A stretch of DNA of 64,000 nt from Ligustrum vulgare (taxonomy: Eukaryota; Streptophyta; Magnoliopsida; Lamiales; Oleaceae), in NCBI GenBank assembly GCA_963555705.1, contig OY743168.1, forward strand, positions 20,342,139-20,406,138. Reading direction: 5' to 3'. Positions 44,847-57,300 of the stretch are shown here, piece by piece; the stretch's first letter is position 1; each line of letters starts with the position of its first letter. The notes beneath the pieces are model-generated. The model made no database searches. It was not told the origin of the DNA and saw only the letters and a program-made list of their open reading frames with translations. Both the position numbers and the translations under genes were made by a program.

Positions 44847-46454
44847 TGATAAGTGTGTTTTACACACTTATTTAGTTTCTAAATTAGCAATTTAATTGAC
44901 AAATAGAGCAAATATCTACTTATAAATTGTGTTTATCTTGTACAATTAGGTACAAACTCAATTGGAAAGAAAATAGACAAGATCGGAGAGCAATTGAGCG
45001 AAAAGAAGAGCACTTTCGATGTCCAAGGACGTAATTGGAAGAAATCAAAAGTTTGTGGACTCAATTGCAACATCTCAGAAAGTTGGAGGACTAAATATGC
45101 AAATATTTCAGGGGCATACTTGTAATAAAAGCCAAAATTCGAGGACTAAATTGAAGAAGACCAAAAGTTGGAGGACCTGGATGGAAATTAATTGAAGGAC
45201 CAGACCAAAAATACTCACTCAGTTGAACCACGCGAACGCGTGGTTAAGCACAGGTCGCGTTCGCGAATCAAGCCTAAAATCCAACCCGAGAGTTTTCAAG
45301 TCAACCACGCGATCGCGTGGTCAAAAAATTCGGCAATAATCTGGGCCGACCCGGTGCGACCCGATTCGGCCCAAATGCTGAGCACGCTGATCTACGCGAT
45401 TTTTGGGTATATTTGGGCGTTTTTGGCTAGGGTTTGGGAGCTTCTTCTTCACTTTACCTCACCAAACTCTAGCCTCTATTCTTCTCTCTTTTCTTCTTCT
45501 TTCTTTTTCTTTTCTTTTCTTTGTTTTTGTTTTGGTTGTAAATTAGTTGTAGTTTATTTTTGATTTCAAAGTTGCTAGCACCCATTGGATCAAAGGAGCA
45601 AGAAGTCAAGTGGAAATACAAATCAAAGCTCAAGAAATTTTGGGGCAAAAATCAAGGAAAGTGATTTATTTCATTATCTTGTATTTTTAATCTTTGATTT
45701 CTATATTTTGTGATGTATTTTTGTAAACCTCGACTTTTGTGCAATATTTATATAATGGGCTAGTTATTTTATGTTGTGATGATTGATGTAACTTAACTTA
45801 GTTTAAGTAATTTTAATGTTTGTTTATTAATGTTGGGCTTATTTCATGTGTGTTTGTTATTGAGATTATTCCATGTGTTTGATTGATCACCAAATATATG
45901 TTTTGTGAAGTGTATGATAATCGAGAGATATTATACATTTTAGACCAAATAACAAATTCTATAGGTTCTTGTTAAGGATAGAAATATACCTTAAACCCTA
46001 GATGATCCATTGAGCTATTTTCACAAAGAGTTAATGCAATTGATTGGTCTTTAATCGACATAGAGATATAGTAGGTTAAACCAATTGATTAGGGTTAATT
46101 TCACTCGAGAAAGATAATTAGCTAAGCTTGGAAAATCGGGTCTAACATTGGAAATGAGTAAATTATTAATTTGCATGTGTTGAGAAATTACTTAAGCAAA
46201 AGTTAAGTGAAATCATGAATCCCAACTATTTTATCTTTCATTTTCCTTATTTTAATTTGGTTTAAAATTAGTTTCTTTAATTTAGAATTGTCAAAAATCC
46301 ATCTTTTAATTGTGTGTTTCATTTGTTAAGATTAAATTAACTATAGTATAATAGAGTATACATTCCTCGTGGGATCGACAACCCGGACTCAAAAAGTCCA
46401 CTTTATTACTTGTACGCGACCCGTGCGCTTACGGTACACTATTTTGAGCGAACA
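44847..46454 (+). mobile_element. Solo LTR, same family as the young element, CCCTT duplication
   Basis: 1608 bp from TGATAAGTGTG to GAGCGAACA, flanked by CCCTT (44842-44846, 46455-46459). The ends match the LTR of the 35-43 kb element in reverse. The middle differs: CGATCG/CGAACG words at 45228-45320 replace the CAG/CTG block. Confidence 0.9.
45228..45320. repeat. Palindromic words of the CCACGCGATCGCGTGG type
   Basis: A perfect 16-base palindrome is at 45305-45320, a near-palindrome CCACGCGAACGCGTGG at 45228-45243, and TCGCGTTCGCGA at about 45252. Confidence 0.85.
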
Positions 46455-47260
46455 CCCTTCTCTTTTGAACTCTTGTTGCCTTCTTTAATTCGAAGTCTAA
46501 CAATGAGTTCTTCAATGTTCATTTCCTTTAGTTCATGTTTAAGATAATTCTTGAAATCTTTTCAATCCGGAGACATATTTTCAACGATAACAGTCACTTC
46601 AAAAGTTTTACCCAGAGTAATCCCATCAACATGAATCTCGTGTAGAATCACTTAGAGTTCCTGTACTTGACTGTCAGAGTTTTTAAATCCACCATTTTAT
46701 ACTCCTGAAAGGGGCCAACAATGAATTTCTTAGCCCCTGCATCGTTGATTTTATATTTTCGGTCCGAAGACTCCTACAATTCCTTAATCGTTTTCATCAT
46801 ACTATACACATTGCACAACAATTTTCCAAGCTGTTCATGACATAATTCATGACAAGAAATCAAAATGCTTCCAAGCATCAACAACACCGGTTATCTGAAT
46901 GTCTTTTCTCACACTCTTGGAGTATCGAAGCATTCTAAGTCAATAATTTCTCACGATTAAAGTAGTCAGATAGAACAACATCTTCTGATGTCATCTCTTG
47001 AAATTCAGCTCATTGAATTTTTCCAATTTTTCCCTATGGTTAAGCAGAACAGTCATAGTTGGGGCTGCAGTCTAAGTCACAGTTTAGGTCACAACATGAC
47101 TTGGCAATTTAGCCACAACTTAAGCCACATCAAAACTTGGTCCTTGAGGTCATGGCACTTGAGCCATGGTCTAGTTTTCAGTAGCCACATCCATATTGGG
47201 CATTCGTTGCTATTTCTGAAAACAACAGGAAATGTAAGTTTCTAAATGAGAAAAATTATA

Positions 47261-47535
47261 CTCCATCCGTCCCACAAAGATATGCTCGTTTTCCTTTTTT
47301 GTTTGTCCCAAATTATATGCCACCTTTTATTGTGAGTATATTAATATCTTATTTTTCTAATATACCCCAATTTAATATGCATTATTTTCAACAAATATGA
47401 ACTATCCGATAATCAATGTAGGGGTATATTAAGTAAAATATTAATAAGTATATAGTTCAAACATATATTATTTATGTTTTCTTAATCTGTGTGAGAATAG
47501 AAACGTATCTTTATGAGAATGAGTCACGGAGTGAG
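47261..47535. mobile_element. Stowaway/mariner-type MITE
   Basis: 275 bp with CTCCATCCGTCCCACAAAG at the left and a diverged inverted copy ending CACGGAGTGAG at the right. TA on each side is the expected target duplication. Confidence 0.8.
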
Positions 47536-48845
47536 TAACACCTTTTTTCTTTCTAAAATCTATTTTAAGTTTGTTGTAAAATAATGCAGATCAAAATAAT
47601 AATTTTTGTTGTAAATATTATTATATTATGTGTGAATGACTAATTTTCCCATATCAAAGTCTATAAATAGAGGCTTGAGTTGTAACCATTGATACACACC
47701 AAGGAAATAAATTCTCTTCCATATTCTCTCTATCTTGATTCTCTCTAGTTTATAATAGTTTTACATCACGTTATCAGCATGAATCTCTAACTCATTGAGC
47801 CTTGAATTTGAGTAATCTGAAGGAATTATGCTCTACAGTTGCCTCTAGTAGGATTCTCTACATCAGAGACCTGATTATTACTAATTAAACAACCATCTAA
47901 ATTAAATTCACATGAAAAGATTATCTCTATACATCTGCTTAATTGTAAGTCTTCAAAATTATACATTTGTAAGAATCAGACTCATTAATATTCCTCTGAT
48001 TTAAATTTCATAATCATTTTGAATATTTGCAATTCTTTTTAGTATTCAGAAATAATTTATCTTTGAAACTTTAGAACTAATTACTTACGTTTGAGTTGTC
48101 CGTATTTATTTTAGATCATTTTGAAATTATTACTTAATCTTTTAATAGTTTGTATATGCTTTAAAATCTTTTTGAATTATTACCTTTCTTTGCATGTGCT
48201 TTAGAATCTCTTGAATTATTATCCTTATAAAAGCTAACATGGCATGCTACTCAAAAAGTTAAAGAAAAAGGGGATATATAATATATGATACTACGTGTAA
48301 GAAATTAATATTAAATTAATAAATCTTTGTCTTCTTCCAGCTTATATTTTTTCTTTAGTTTAACAATCCCTTTTTAATTGTCTATATAATGTCATATTAT
48401 GGAAATGAAATAACAATAAAATAACGATATTTGAATTAACTGCCTATTCAATAAATTTGGATTATTGTTGTACCCTCGTAAAATATTGAATTATTATAGA
48501 TCTTAGACTTACAGACTTTGGATTATTATAACCTATGCTCTATTATGGATCTTAGACTTACGAACTTTGGACTATTATAACCTATGCTCTATTATGGATC
48601 TTGGACTTATGAACTTTGGACTATTATAACATATGCTATATTATGAACCTTAGACTTATGTATTGTGGATTATTATAAACCTTGGACTCGTGGACTAATT
48701 ATTATAAATTGAAGATAATTTACTAAATCTATTTATTTGAGTATACACACATTATATTTTGCTTATATCTTTATTATACTTGTTAGTCATTCATCACATA
48801 GATATATTTGTCAACTTGATTTTATTTTGTGATAGTCTTACATGT

Positions 48846-49945
48846 ATGACCAATCTCACAAAACCAGAGTTTGTGGCTCTTGATATATCTAGAAAGAACT
48901 ATCTTTCATGGATCTTTGACACTGGTATCCATCTTGAAGCTAATGGTCTCAGGGATACCATAAAAGAAAAAAAAAACCAATCAAGAAAAGTATAAGGCAA
49001 TGATTTTTATTCACCATCATCTTGATGAAGGGTTAAAAGCAGGATATCTTACAATTAATGATGATCTTGAATTGTGGGAGAATTTGAAGGAAATATATGA
49101 CCATCAAAAGACAGTTATTTTGCTAAGAGCCGGTTACTTGGATGCATTTGAGACTACAAGATTTTAAATCAATATCTGAATATAATTCCACAACGTTTAA
49201 AATAACTTCCACATTAAAATTATCCGGAGAAAAAATTATTGATGAAGATGTGTTAGAGAAAAATTTCTCTACTTTTCATGCCTCGAAGGTTGTCTTACAA
49301 CTACAATGTAAAGAGCAAGGTTTTTAAAAAATATTTAGAGTTGATATCATGTCTTCTAGTGACTGAGCAAAATAATGAGCTCTTAATGAAAACTCACGAC
49401 CAATTGGATCAGCTGCATACCCTGAAGCTAATGCCATTTGATCTAATATCCATAAACAAAGACAAAACCATGGTCGCAATTACAATGGCGGTCGTGGTAG
49501 AGGTCGCAACCATGGTCGTGGTCGTGACAGTACTCAAGATCGAGGACTTGGACATAGCTACACATGGCACGTAGAGGAAAAAATTATGCTCGTTGTCACG
49601 ATGATCATAAAAAATCACCCTTCAATTTTAAATGAACACATTATGGAGAAAGTGGGGATACTTCTCAGAAAAGAAACTATAAAATATCAACAAGATTGAC
49701 ATAAAGTTCACGCCATAGACGTGGTATGAAAGGCCATTGGGCATGTGCCTGTTGGACGACAAAACATCTTGTTGAACTATATAAAGCCTCTCAAAATGAA
49801 AAAGGCAAGGATATAGAAGCAAACTTCATTTTTCAAGAAAGTAATCTCTATTGTATCTTATCAGAAATAACACATCTCGATGTTGATGATTTCATTAAGC
49901 AACCTGATGAAGATATTACTAAACACGAGATTGGCCGAATTTGAA
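48846..49945 (+). pseudogene. Copia gag remnant
   Basis: Begins MTNLTKPEFVALDI, a typical copia gag start. YDHQKTVIL-like, MHLRLQDFKSISEYNS, FHASKVVLQ, LLVTEQNNELLMK and GHWACACWTTKHLVELYKAS follow in changing frames. Stops appear from codon 45 on. Confidence 0.8.
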
Positions 49946-50229
49946 AAATTCATAATAGTGTGTGTTCTTGTATTCTAGTGTGATATCAATATGAATTTGA
50001 AAAAGTCATAATAATGTGTGTTCTTGTATTCTAGTGTGATATCAATATGAATTTGAAAATTCATAATAACTTATGTTCTGGTATTCTAGTGTGATATCAA
50101 TATTTTTATCTATATAATAATTTTTTTTAGCATTGTTTTTAATGGAAATATATATATATGATAATATGATGTTCTTCTTCTTAATATAGTTCTTTTGTGT
50201 ATGACTGTATTTTTCTTTGTTCATGAAGA

Positions 50230-53200
50230 AATGGATACTTATGATTTATTGAATGGCTCCAAGACCATTGATGAAGATATTTGCTTAGTAGACAGTGCAT
50301 CAACAAATACAATACTCAAAAATGAAAATTATTTCTCGAGTTTGACGATGATGAAAACTAATGTTAATACAGTAATAGGATCTACACCTATTATTAAAGG
50401 ATGAGAAAAAACAAATATTGTATTAAGTGGAGGAACAAAAATATATTGTATTAAGTGGAGGAACAAAAATGGTCATCCATAATGCATTATTCTCACCCAA
50501 GTTATCTACAACTCTACTGAGTTATAAAGATATACGAAATAACGGGTACCATACTGAGATTGTCGAAGAAAATAATAAAGAATATATTTATATTGAAAGG
50601 TTACCCACTCTATCTTCTAGCTTGTACTATACACAAATTTGTACAATTGAGGAAAATGCTATATTATGCCAAATGTTCAGTGATTCAAATAATTTTACAA
50701 TTTGGCATGACAAGCTGGGACATCCCGAGTCAATAATGATACGAAGAATTATTGAGAATTCAAAAGAACATTCATTAAATAATTAGAAAATTCTTCAATT
50801 TAAAGAATTCTCATGTGTTACTTATTCTCAAGGCAAATTGGTCACCAAACCATCACTGGCTAAAGTTGGGTATGATTCTCGAATATTTTTGGAACGTATA
50901 CCGGTATACAGGGTGACATTTAGATATTTTATGGTTTTAATAGATGCATCTACTAGATGGTCTCGTGTGAGTTTATTATCTATTTGCAACTTGGCATTTG
51001 CAAGATTACTTGCTCAGATTATTCGATTACGAGCACAATTTTAGGATTACTCAATTAAGACTGTTCGGCATGATAATGTTAGTGAGTTTACATCTCAGGC
51101 ATTTAATGATTACCGTTTATCGATGGGATAAAGGTTGAACATTTAGTGCTTATGTTCATACTCAAAATGGTCTAGCAGAATTATTTATTAAATACCTCCA
51201 ACTAATCGCTAGGCCATTATTTATGAGAATAAAACTTTTTGTTTCTGCTTGGGGACATCCTATTCTACATGCTGCAACACTCATATGCATCAGGCCAACA
51301 TCTTATCATAAATTCTCCCCATTACAAATGGCTTATGGTCAGGAGCCTAATTTATTGCATTTAAGATTTTTTGATTGTGCGGTTTATGTACCAATAGCCC
51401 CACCACAACAAACAAAGACGGGTCCTTAAAGGAGACTGGGAATATATATGAAGTTTGAATCCCCTTCTATAATAAAGTATCTTGAGCCCAATACGGGCGA
51501 TGTTTTTACTACGCGATTTGCAGACTGTCATTTTGATGAAACAATGTTCCTAGCATTATGGGAGAAATTAAACAGCTGAAAAATGAAATAACATGGAATG
51601 CATCATATTTATCCAAACTAGATCCTCGCGCAAAACAATGTTAACAAGAAGTTCAAAAGATAATCCACTTGCAAGAGGTAGTCAATCAACTGCCAGATGC
51701 ATTCACTGACCTACAAATAGTAACTAAATCACACATTTCAGTTGAGAATGCTCCAGTTCGAATTAATGTCCCAGAGGGACAAAATAAAGCTAAAAAGTCT
51801 AATATACACATGAAACGTGGTAGACCAATCAGTTCCAAGGATAAAAATCCTCGAAAGAAAAAAGAGCATATTATTAATAATCATATTAAGGAGGCGGAAT
51901 CTCTCGAAGATTTCAAAGACATAATTTAACTGAAAACCCCTAAAGTGATACAGGTACTCGAAAATGATAAAAATGAACATATCTCGATAAATTATGTTTA
52001 TACGAGGAAAATATGGAACCGAGAAGAAACAGTTGTCGATAATATTTTTTCATATAATGTAGCACTCAAAATTATTAATGAAAGCAATGATGATGAACCA
52101 AAATCCATCGAGGAATGTAAATGAAGAAGTGATTGGCTAAAATGGAAAAATGCAATTCAGGCATAATTGAATTCATTGGAGAAATGTAAAGTTTTTGAAC
52201 CTATCGTTCAAACTCCTAAAGGGGTTAATCCAATAGGATACAAACGGGTATTCGTGCGAAAATGAAATGAGAAAAGTATCGGTCGTGAGATATAAAGTAC
52301 GACTTGTAGCACAAGGATTTTTGCAAACAATGACATCCATATGAAAATTCGCGATGGATTTAAAATGCCTAAAGTATATAATTTAAGACCTTGAGAATTA
52401 TTTTCAATCAAAATACAGATGACGTTATATGGATTAAAACAATCTGGCCACATGTGGTATAATCAAATTAGTGAATATCTGTTAAAATAAGGATATAAAA
52501 ATGATCTTATATGCCCTTGCATTTTTATAAAGAGGTCAATGAATGAGTTCATAATTATTGCTATATACGTTGATGACTTAAATATTATTGGAATTCTTGA
52601 AGAAATTCTGAAGGCAGCTAAATACTTAAAATCAGAATTTGAGATAAAAGATCTTGGTAAGACAAAAATTCTGTCACAGCTTTCAAATCGAACGTTTATT
52701 AGAGGGAACACCGGTTCATCAATCAACATATACAGAAAAATCCTTAAATAATTTTACATGGATAAGGCGAACTCATTGAGCACACCAATGGTTGTTCGCT
52801 CACTTAATATGGAAAATGACCCATTTAGACCTCGAGAAGATAATGAAGAACTTCTTGGCCCTGAAGTACCATATCTTAGTGCAACGGTGCACTACTATAC
52901 ATTGCCAACAACATAAGCCCTGAAATTGCATTTACAGTAAGTTTACTAGCAAGGTATAGTTCTTATCCTACACAAAGACATTGAAATTGAATAAAATATG
53001 TATTGAGGTATCTTCGAGGAACAATTGACATAAGGTTATTTTACTCAAATAAAACTAAATCGGAACTTGTTGGTTATGCTGATGCGAGATATGTATCAGA
53101 CCTACATACATCTAAATCTCAAGCATATTATTTATTTACTTGTGGAGGTACTGCTATATCATGTATATCTACAAAACAGACATTGACTGCTACTTCTTTT

Positions 53201-53518
53201 TTGAATCATTCTGGACTACTTGCGATACACGAAGCAAGCCGAGAATGTGTATGATTGAAATTAATGACTCAGCATATACGAGAAACTTGTGGTCTATCCT
53301 CAGGAAAAAGAAATCAAATAATTCTATATAAAGACAATGTCGCATGTATAGCTCAACTAAATGGATGTTTCATTAAAGGTGACATAACGAAACATATTTC
53401 ACCGAAATTCTTTTTTACGCATGATCTTGACAAGGGTGATGAAATTGATGTTCGAAAAATTCGTTCCAATGATAATTTAGCAGATATGTTCACAAAATAT
53501 TACCTATTGTCAGTTTGA
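50230..53518 (+). pseudogene. Copia pol remnant (PR, IN, RT, RNase H)
   Basis: Protease CLVDSASTNTIL (about 50283). Pre-integrase WHDKLGHPESIMIRRI (about 50702). Integrase core YFMVLIDASTRWS (about 50925) and WGHPILHAATLICIRPTSYHK (about 51251, with the GQEP segment after). Reverse transcriptase YGLKQSG (about 52430) and IAIYVDDLNIIG (about 52560). RNase H VGYADARYVSDLHTSKSQ (about 53072) and NDNLADMFTK near the end. Many frameshifts and stops, plus loss of part of the reverse transcriptase N-terminal half, make it inactive. Confidence 0.85.
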
Positions 53519-53952
53519 GAAATTGTTAAACAAGATTAGAATGTGCCGGATCAGAGATCTCAATAAACATTATAATCAGGAAAATTGAATACAGGCTACA
53601 CTCTTTTTTTCTTAGCTTCCTAAGATTTTATCCCACTGGATTTTTCGAAGCAAGGTTTTTAACGAGGAATCTATTGTGCCGTATTTATAATGCACTATTT
53701 TTCCTTCATTATGGATTTTTCCTAATAAAGTTTTAATGAAGCATTATCACAGTCATATATGGGACAACATCTTTGGAGATAAATATCAGGAGGAGAATTA
53801 TGCTATACTTTTTTTTTCCTTCGTTTAAGTTTTATTTAATTGAGTTTTATTGAAAAAGTTTTAACGATATAATACTTCAGGATTCTATGCTTTAGTACAT
53901 GATTGTGCCACTTATCAATTGATGTCTTTTTGAATAGTCAATCAAAAGGAAG

Positions 53953-54121
53953 TGCTATAAATATTATTATTATATTATGTGTTAATGATTATTTTGCTCC
54001 ATCAAAATTTATAAATAGAGGCTTTGAGTTGTAACAATTGATACACACCAAGAGGAAATAAATACTCTTCCATATTATCTCTATCTTGATTCTCTTAGTT
54101 TAAAATAGTTTTATTACAACA
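53953..54121 (+). promoter_or_regulatory. Copia 3' LTR next to the downstream gene
   Basis: Contains TTTATAAATAGAGGC at about 54009, a good plant TATA box, pointing towards the gene whose ATG is at 54328 or 54349. A start site about 30 bp on would give a leader of roughly 300 bases. Confidence 0.5.
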
Positions 54122-54348
54122 ATTTTATTAATTTTTACAGAAAAGAAAAAATAAAAGAGAATGAAACATTTGCATTAAACAAAATAATTTCTAACCCTAG
54201 ATCCCCTTTGGCAATTATTATTCTATTGATTATTTTATGCAAAAATTCAAAATTACAAGCAATAATACATAGGTATTACACGTTAGGCAGCATCAAAAAT
54301 TACACACAAGAAACAGGCATAAAGATAATGCGGAATCATCACGCGTCC

Positions 54349-57300
54349 ATGGAGGTGGCGAAGACGGTGTTGGAGGTGGCCGACGTAGCGTGGACCGCCA
54401 TAGAAACCCACCACCGACACAACCACCATCACCACCGAGAAATGCCTCTTTTGCTGCCATCGCCGCCGGGCAAAGAAGATTTGGAATTAGAATCCTTACT
54501 TTCCGAAAATCAACGCCTCCGGAATTTACTTCAACAAAATCTGACCCTTTTCCAAAGCATGACCGCAGAACCTTCTTTATTACAGAATTGCCCTCCTGAT
54601 GTACGGTATTTTGCAGTTTTACCCTCTTCTCTTGTGGTTTCTGTTATTTATACTTCTGGGGAAAAGCTAACAAGGACGTTGGTGGTTTTTGTTTTAAATC
54701 GTTTAAAATTTCTATTGAGTAACTGCAGTTGCACGAGCGACTTTTAGCCACTGTGAATTCTGGAAGCTTCCTGGATCAACTAGAAAATCTCCGGCAGATA
54801 TCTTTGGAGGGTGCTGCATGCAAATTTCCATTCAACGAGCCCTCAGGTTTTTAATTTCTTACTTTTATCTCCATAAATTCATATACATAGGCTATTTGAT
54901 TGATATGTTTATATTTGATATAAATAACAGCAGGCAGTGTACAATTGCAGGAGGAAAATAGTTTTCCAAAATGATGTCTATTATTGGAATGAACTAATGA
55001 TTTTCCTAGTATTATTTCTTTCATTGTTATATACACTTGGCCGTCATAAAAATTTCAAACTGTACATAGCAATATAAAGTTCTTGTTGTGGGATTGTTTG
55101 ATTGAAACAATGAAAAAAATTTAATTTGCTGGTTCTGTTCATCTTTTGGTAAATGTGATCAGTTAAAGATTTGGAGAAAGTGGAGATTTTGATTAATGTT
55201 GGTAAGGAAGAGCCCAGTTGGTGGGTTTGGGTCAGCGAGGACATGGTTCCAAGCAATACTGAAGAGCAGAGTGGAATTGATAATGAAAATTATGTAGTTG
55301 TGAGCGAGGAGCAAGTGGTGGATGGGGTGGCCAATTTCATGGCTAGATGCTTGGTGGCCAACCTGAATGCTCAGGTTATAGAACAGTGAATCTTCTATTG
55401 GTTCTTCAGCTAATTGTTGATGACTAATTATCTTGTGTATCTAATAATGCAGAAATTGACTCCTGAGCAGCTGCAGAAAGGTATGTGCTCCAGTTACTGT
55501 CTCTTTCTATAATAGTTTTAACAGACATTCCTGATGCAATCGTAGAACTTTTTTCTTGAAGCCTGTACATAATAGGTGATAAGAAATTCTGTCTTCTATC
55601 CATCTCATCTTTGGTTAGAATGGCCGAACAATCAATCCTTTTCCATTTTCCCTTCTCTATATTTGTGCTGTAACAATATCTTTTTGACCAATATTGATGA
55701 GATGATGTGGACTTTTAAAGATAATATCCACACGAACAAAAGGATCCATTCAAATATGTATCCTGCATTGCTGAGAACACTTTGACGATCTGATGAGGGC
55801 CGTTTATTTTGTTAAACCAGACAATATAAAGAACCCATTTGCCCTAGGTTTGGAAAGAAAATAGTATATATACCAAAATATGTGAAATATAAAATGAAGC
55901 CATGTTTTTGTACTAGGAACTTGAGGAGATGGAACATGTTAAAATGGCAAAGGATGATATAATTTGCTCCGTGATGAGAAAACCTTGTTGCTGATTATTG
56001 ATCCCAGCATTTCATTGTATACAAAAACTATTCTAATGATCATCTCGAGCCTCGAGGGAACACAATGCTGATCTAGAAGGATGATGATACATACCAAAGG
56101 ATATTGAAATTTACATGCTACTGAACTAATGATATATAATATGATATAACTGAATTGAAGATTTGTAGTATTTAATATTATTTTTGGAAAAAATGATGAT
56201 ACAGTGAATTATCAGAGGGTTCTATTTTATAGGTTTATAGTATTTAATGTTATTTCTGTAGTTTTTTTCCTACTTAAATTAGGTTACTTGAAGCCCTATA
56301 TAAAGAGAGCTTATGCCTTGTAATCATTAGACTTTATTATGAATAACCTCTTATTTCTCCCCCTATTTTCTCTTGATATTCTCTCCTTTCTTCTCTTTCT
56401 TTTGTTTTATTCTCAAATCTCATTCTTGTTCGTTGTATCCTATGCCAACATGCACGTGTTTTTCAAAAGCAGCCCATGAACCCTTAGAAGGGGTTGTTTT
56501 GTTTTTTATTAGTTAGCTTTTGTCACTTCGAGTATATCTTGTCAACGGCATTGGTTGAACAGAGGAGGGATACGTGATGGCGTCCAGAAAGAGCAAAGAT
56601 TAAAGAATTAAGTAAAAGATTTAAAATTTATCCTTATGCTTTTTTATTTCTATTTTGAAGAATGCACCAATTTAAGTGAAGGATTACAAGTTCTAATCTG
56701 ACAAAGCACGAACCTATTTCGAGCAATTATATACATACTTGTTTTACTACATATTTGTGCCTTAACAATATCTTCTCAATCAGGACAGATGAAATGATAT
56801 AGAGTTTTTAAGGATAACATCTACTCAAGAAGAAATGTATTATTCAAAAAAGCATCATGTGTTACCAGAACACTTTGATGACCTGGTGAGGGTCATTCAC
56901 ACAATTTGAAAGATATATTTTGCTATAGGTTTTGGAAAGAAAAACAATTACCAAGTTTTGAAAGAGGGATTTAAGGAGGAGATGGAATTGACAAAATGGT
57001 AAAGATGACAGAGTTTGTCCCTTGATGAGAAAACCCTGTTTCTGATTGTTTATTTGGTTTGGCAAAATTTATAAATGGTCAAACTTCATTTTCAACCGTA
57101 TATAAATTCTTGAGGCTTATCACTGGAACCTTTGGTGCCCTTCGTTTCACCAACAAAGAACTCGTCCTTGACAATTTCCCATTATACATCCCAAGATCTT
57201 ATTGTATACTTAAAGCCATTCAAATGATTATGACTGAATACTGTGCTATGTATAAAAATGAGGATATATATGATGAAATAGCAAATGATTTTGAAATGAT

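Larger units (their letters stand above)
44570..47050 (-). pseudogene. Copia gag remnant split by a solo LTR
   Basis: On the minus strand from about 47050, words such as EKFNELNFKR, KKFIVGPFQEYKMVD, LHEIHVDGITLGKTFEV and MNIEELIVRLRI are recognisable. After the solo LTR the frame resumes (KGFNPIVVKDNI, HTSKTYKKKYRHL) and reaches a degenerate zinc knuckle (KCFNCDRVGLRIVDC, where the usual GH is GL). Several stops interrupt it. It belongs to a different copia element from the one at 47607-54121. Confidence 0.75.
47607..54121 (+). mobile_element. Old full-length Ty1/copia element
   Basis: Short LTRs (47607 to about 47765; 53953-54121) of 160-170 bp that differ at many positions. TATAAATAGAGGC is present in both. 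Primer site region TTATCAGCATGA lies near 47771. ATTTT flanks it at 47602-47606 and 54122-54126. Gag, protease, integrase, reverse transcriptase and RNase H remnants follow in the standard copia order, all in broken frames. Confidence 0.85.

Noticed and set aside
45192..45563. 123-codon ORF
   Set aside because: Lies inside a solo LTR and spans the palindromic words; no domain.
43372..47050. A single copia element from the LTR at 43372 to the gag at 44570-47050
   Set aside because: The LTR and primer site read on the plus strand, whereas gag reads on the minus strand, so they cannot be one intact element.
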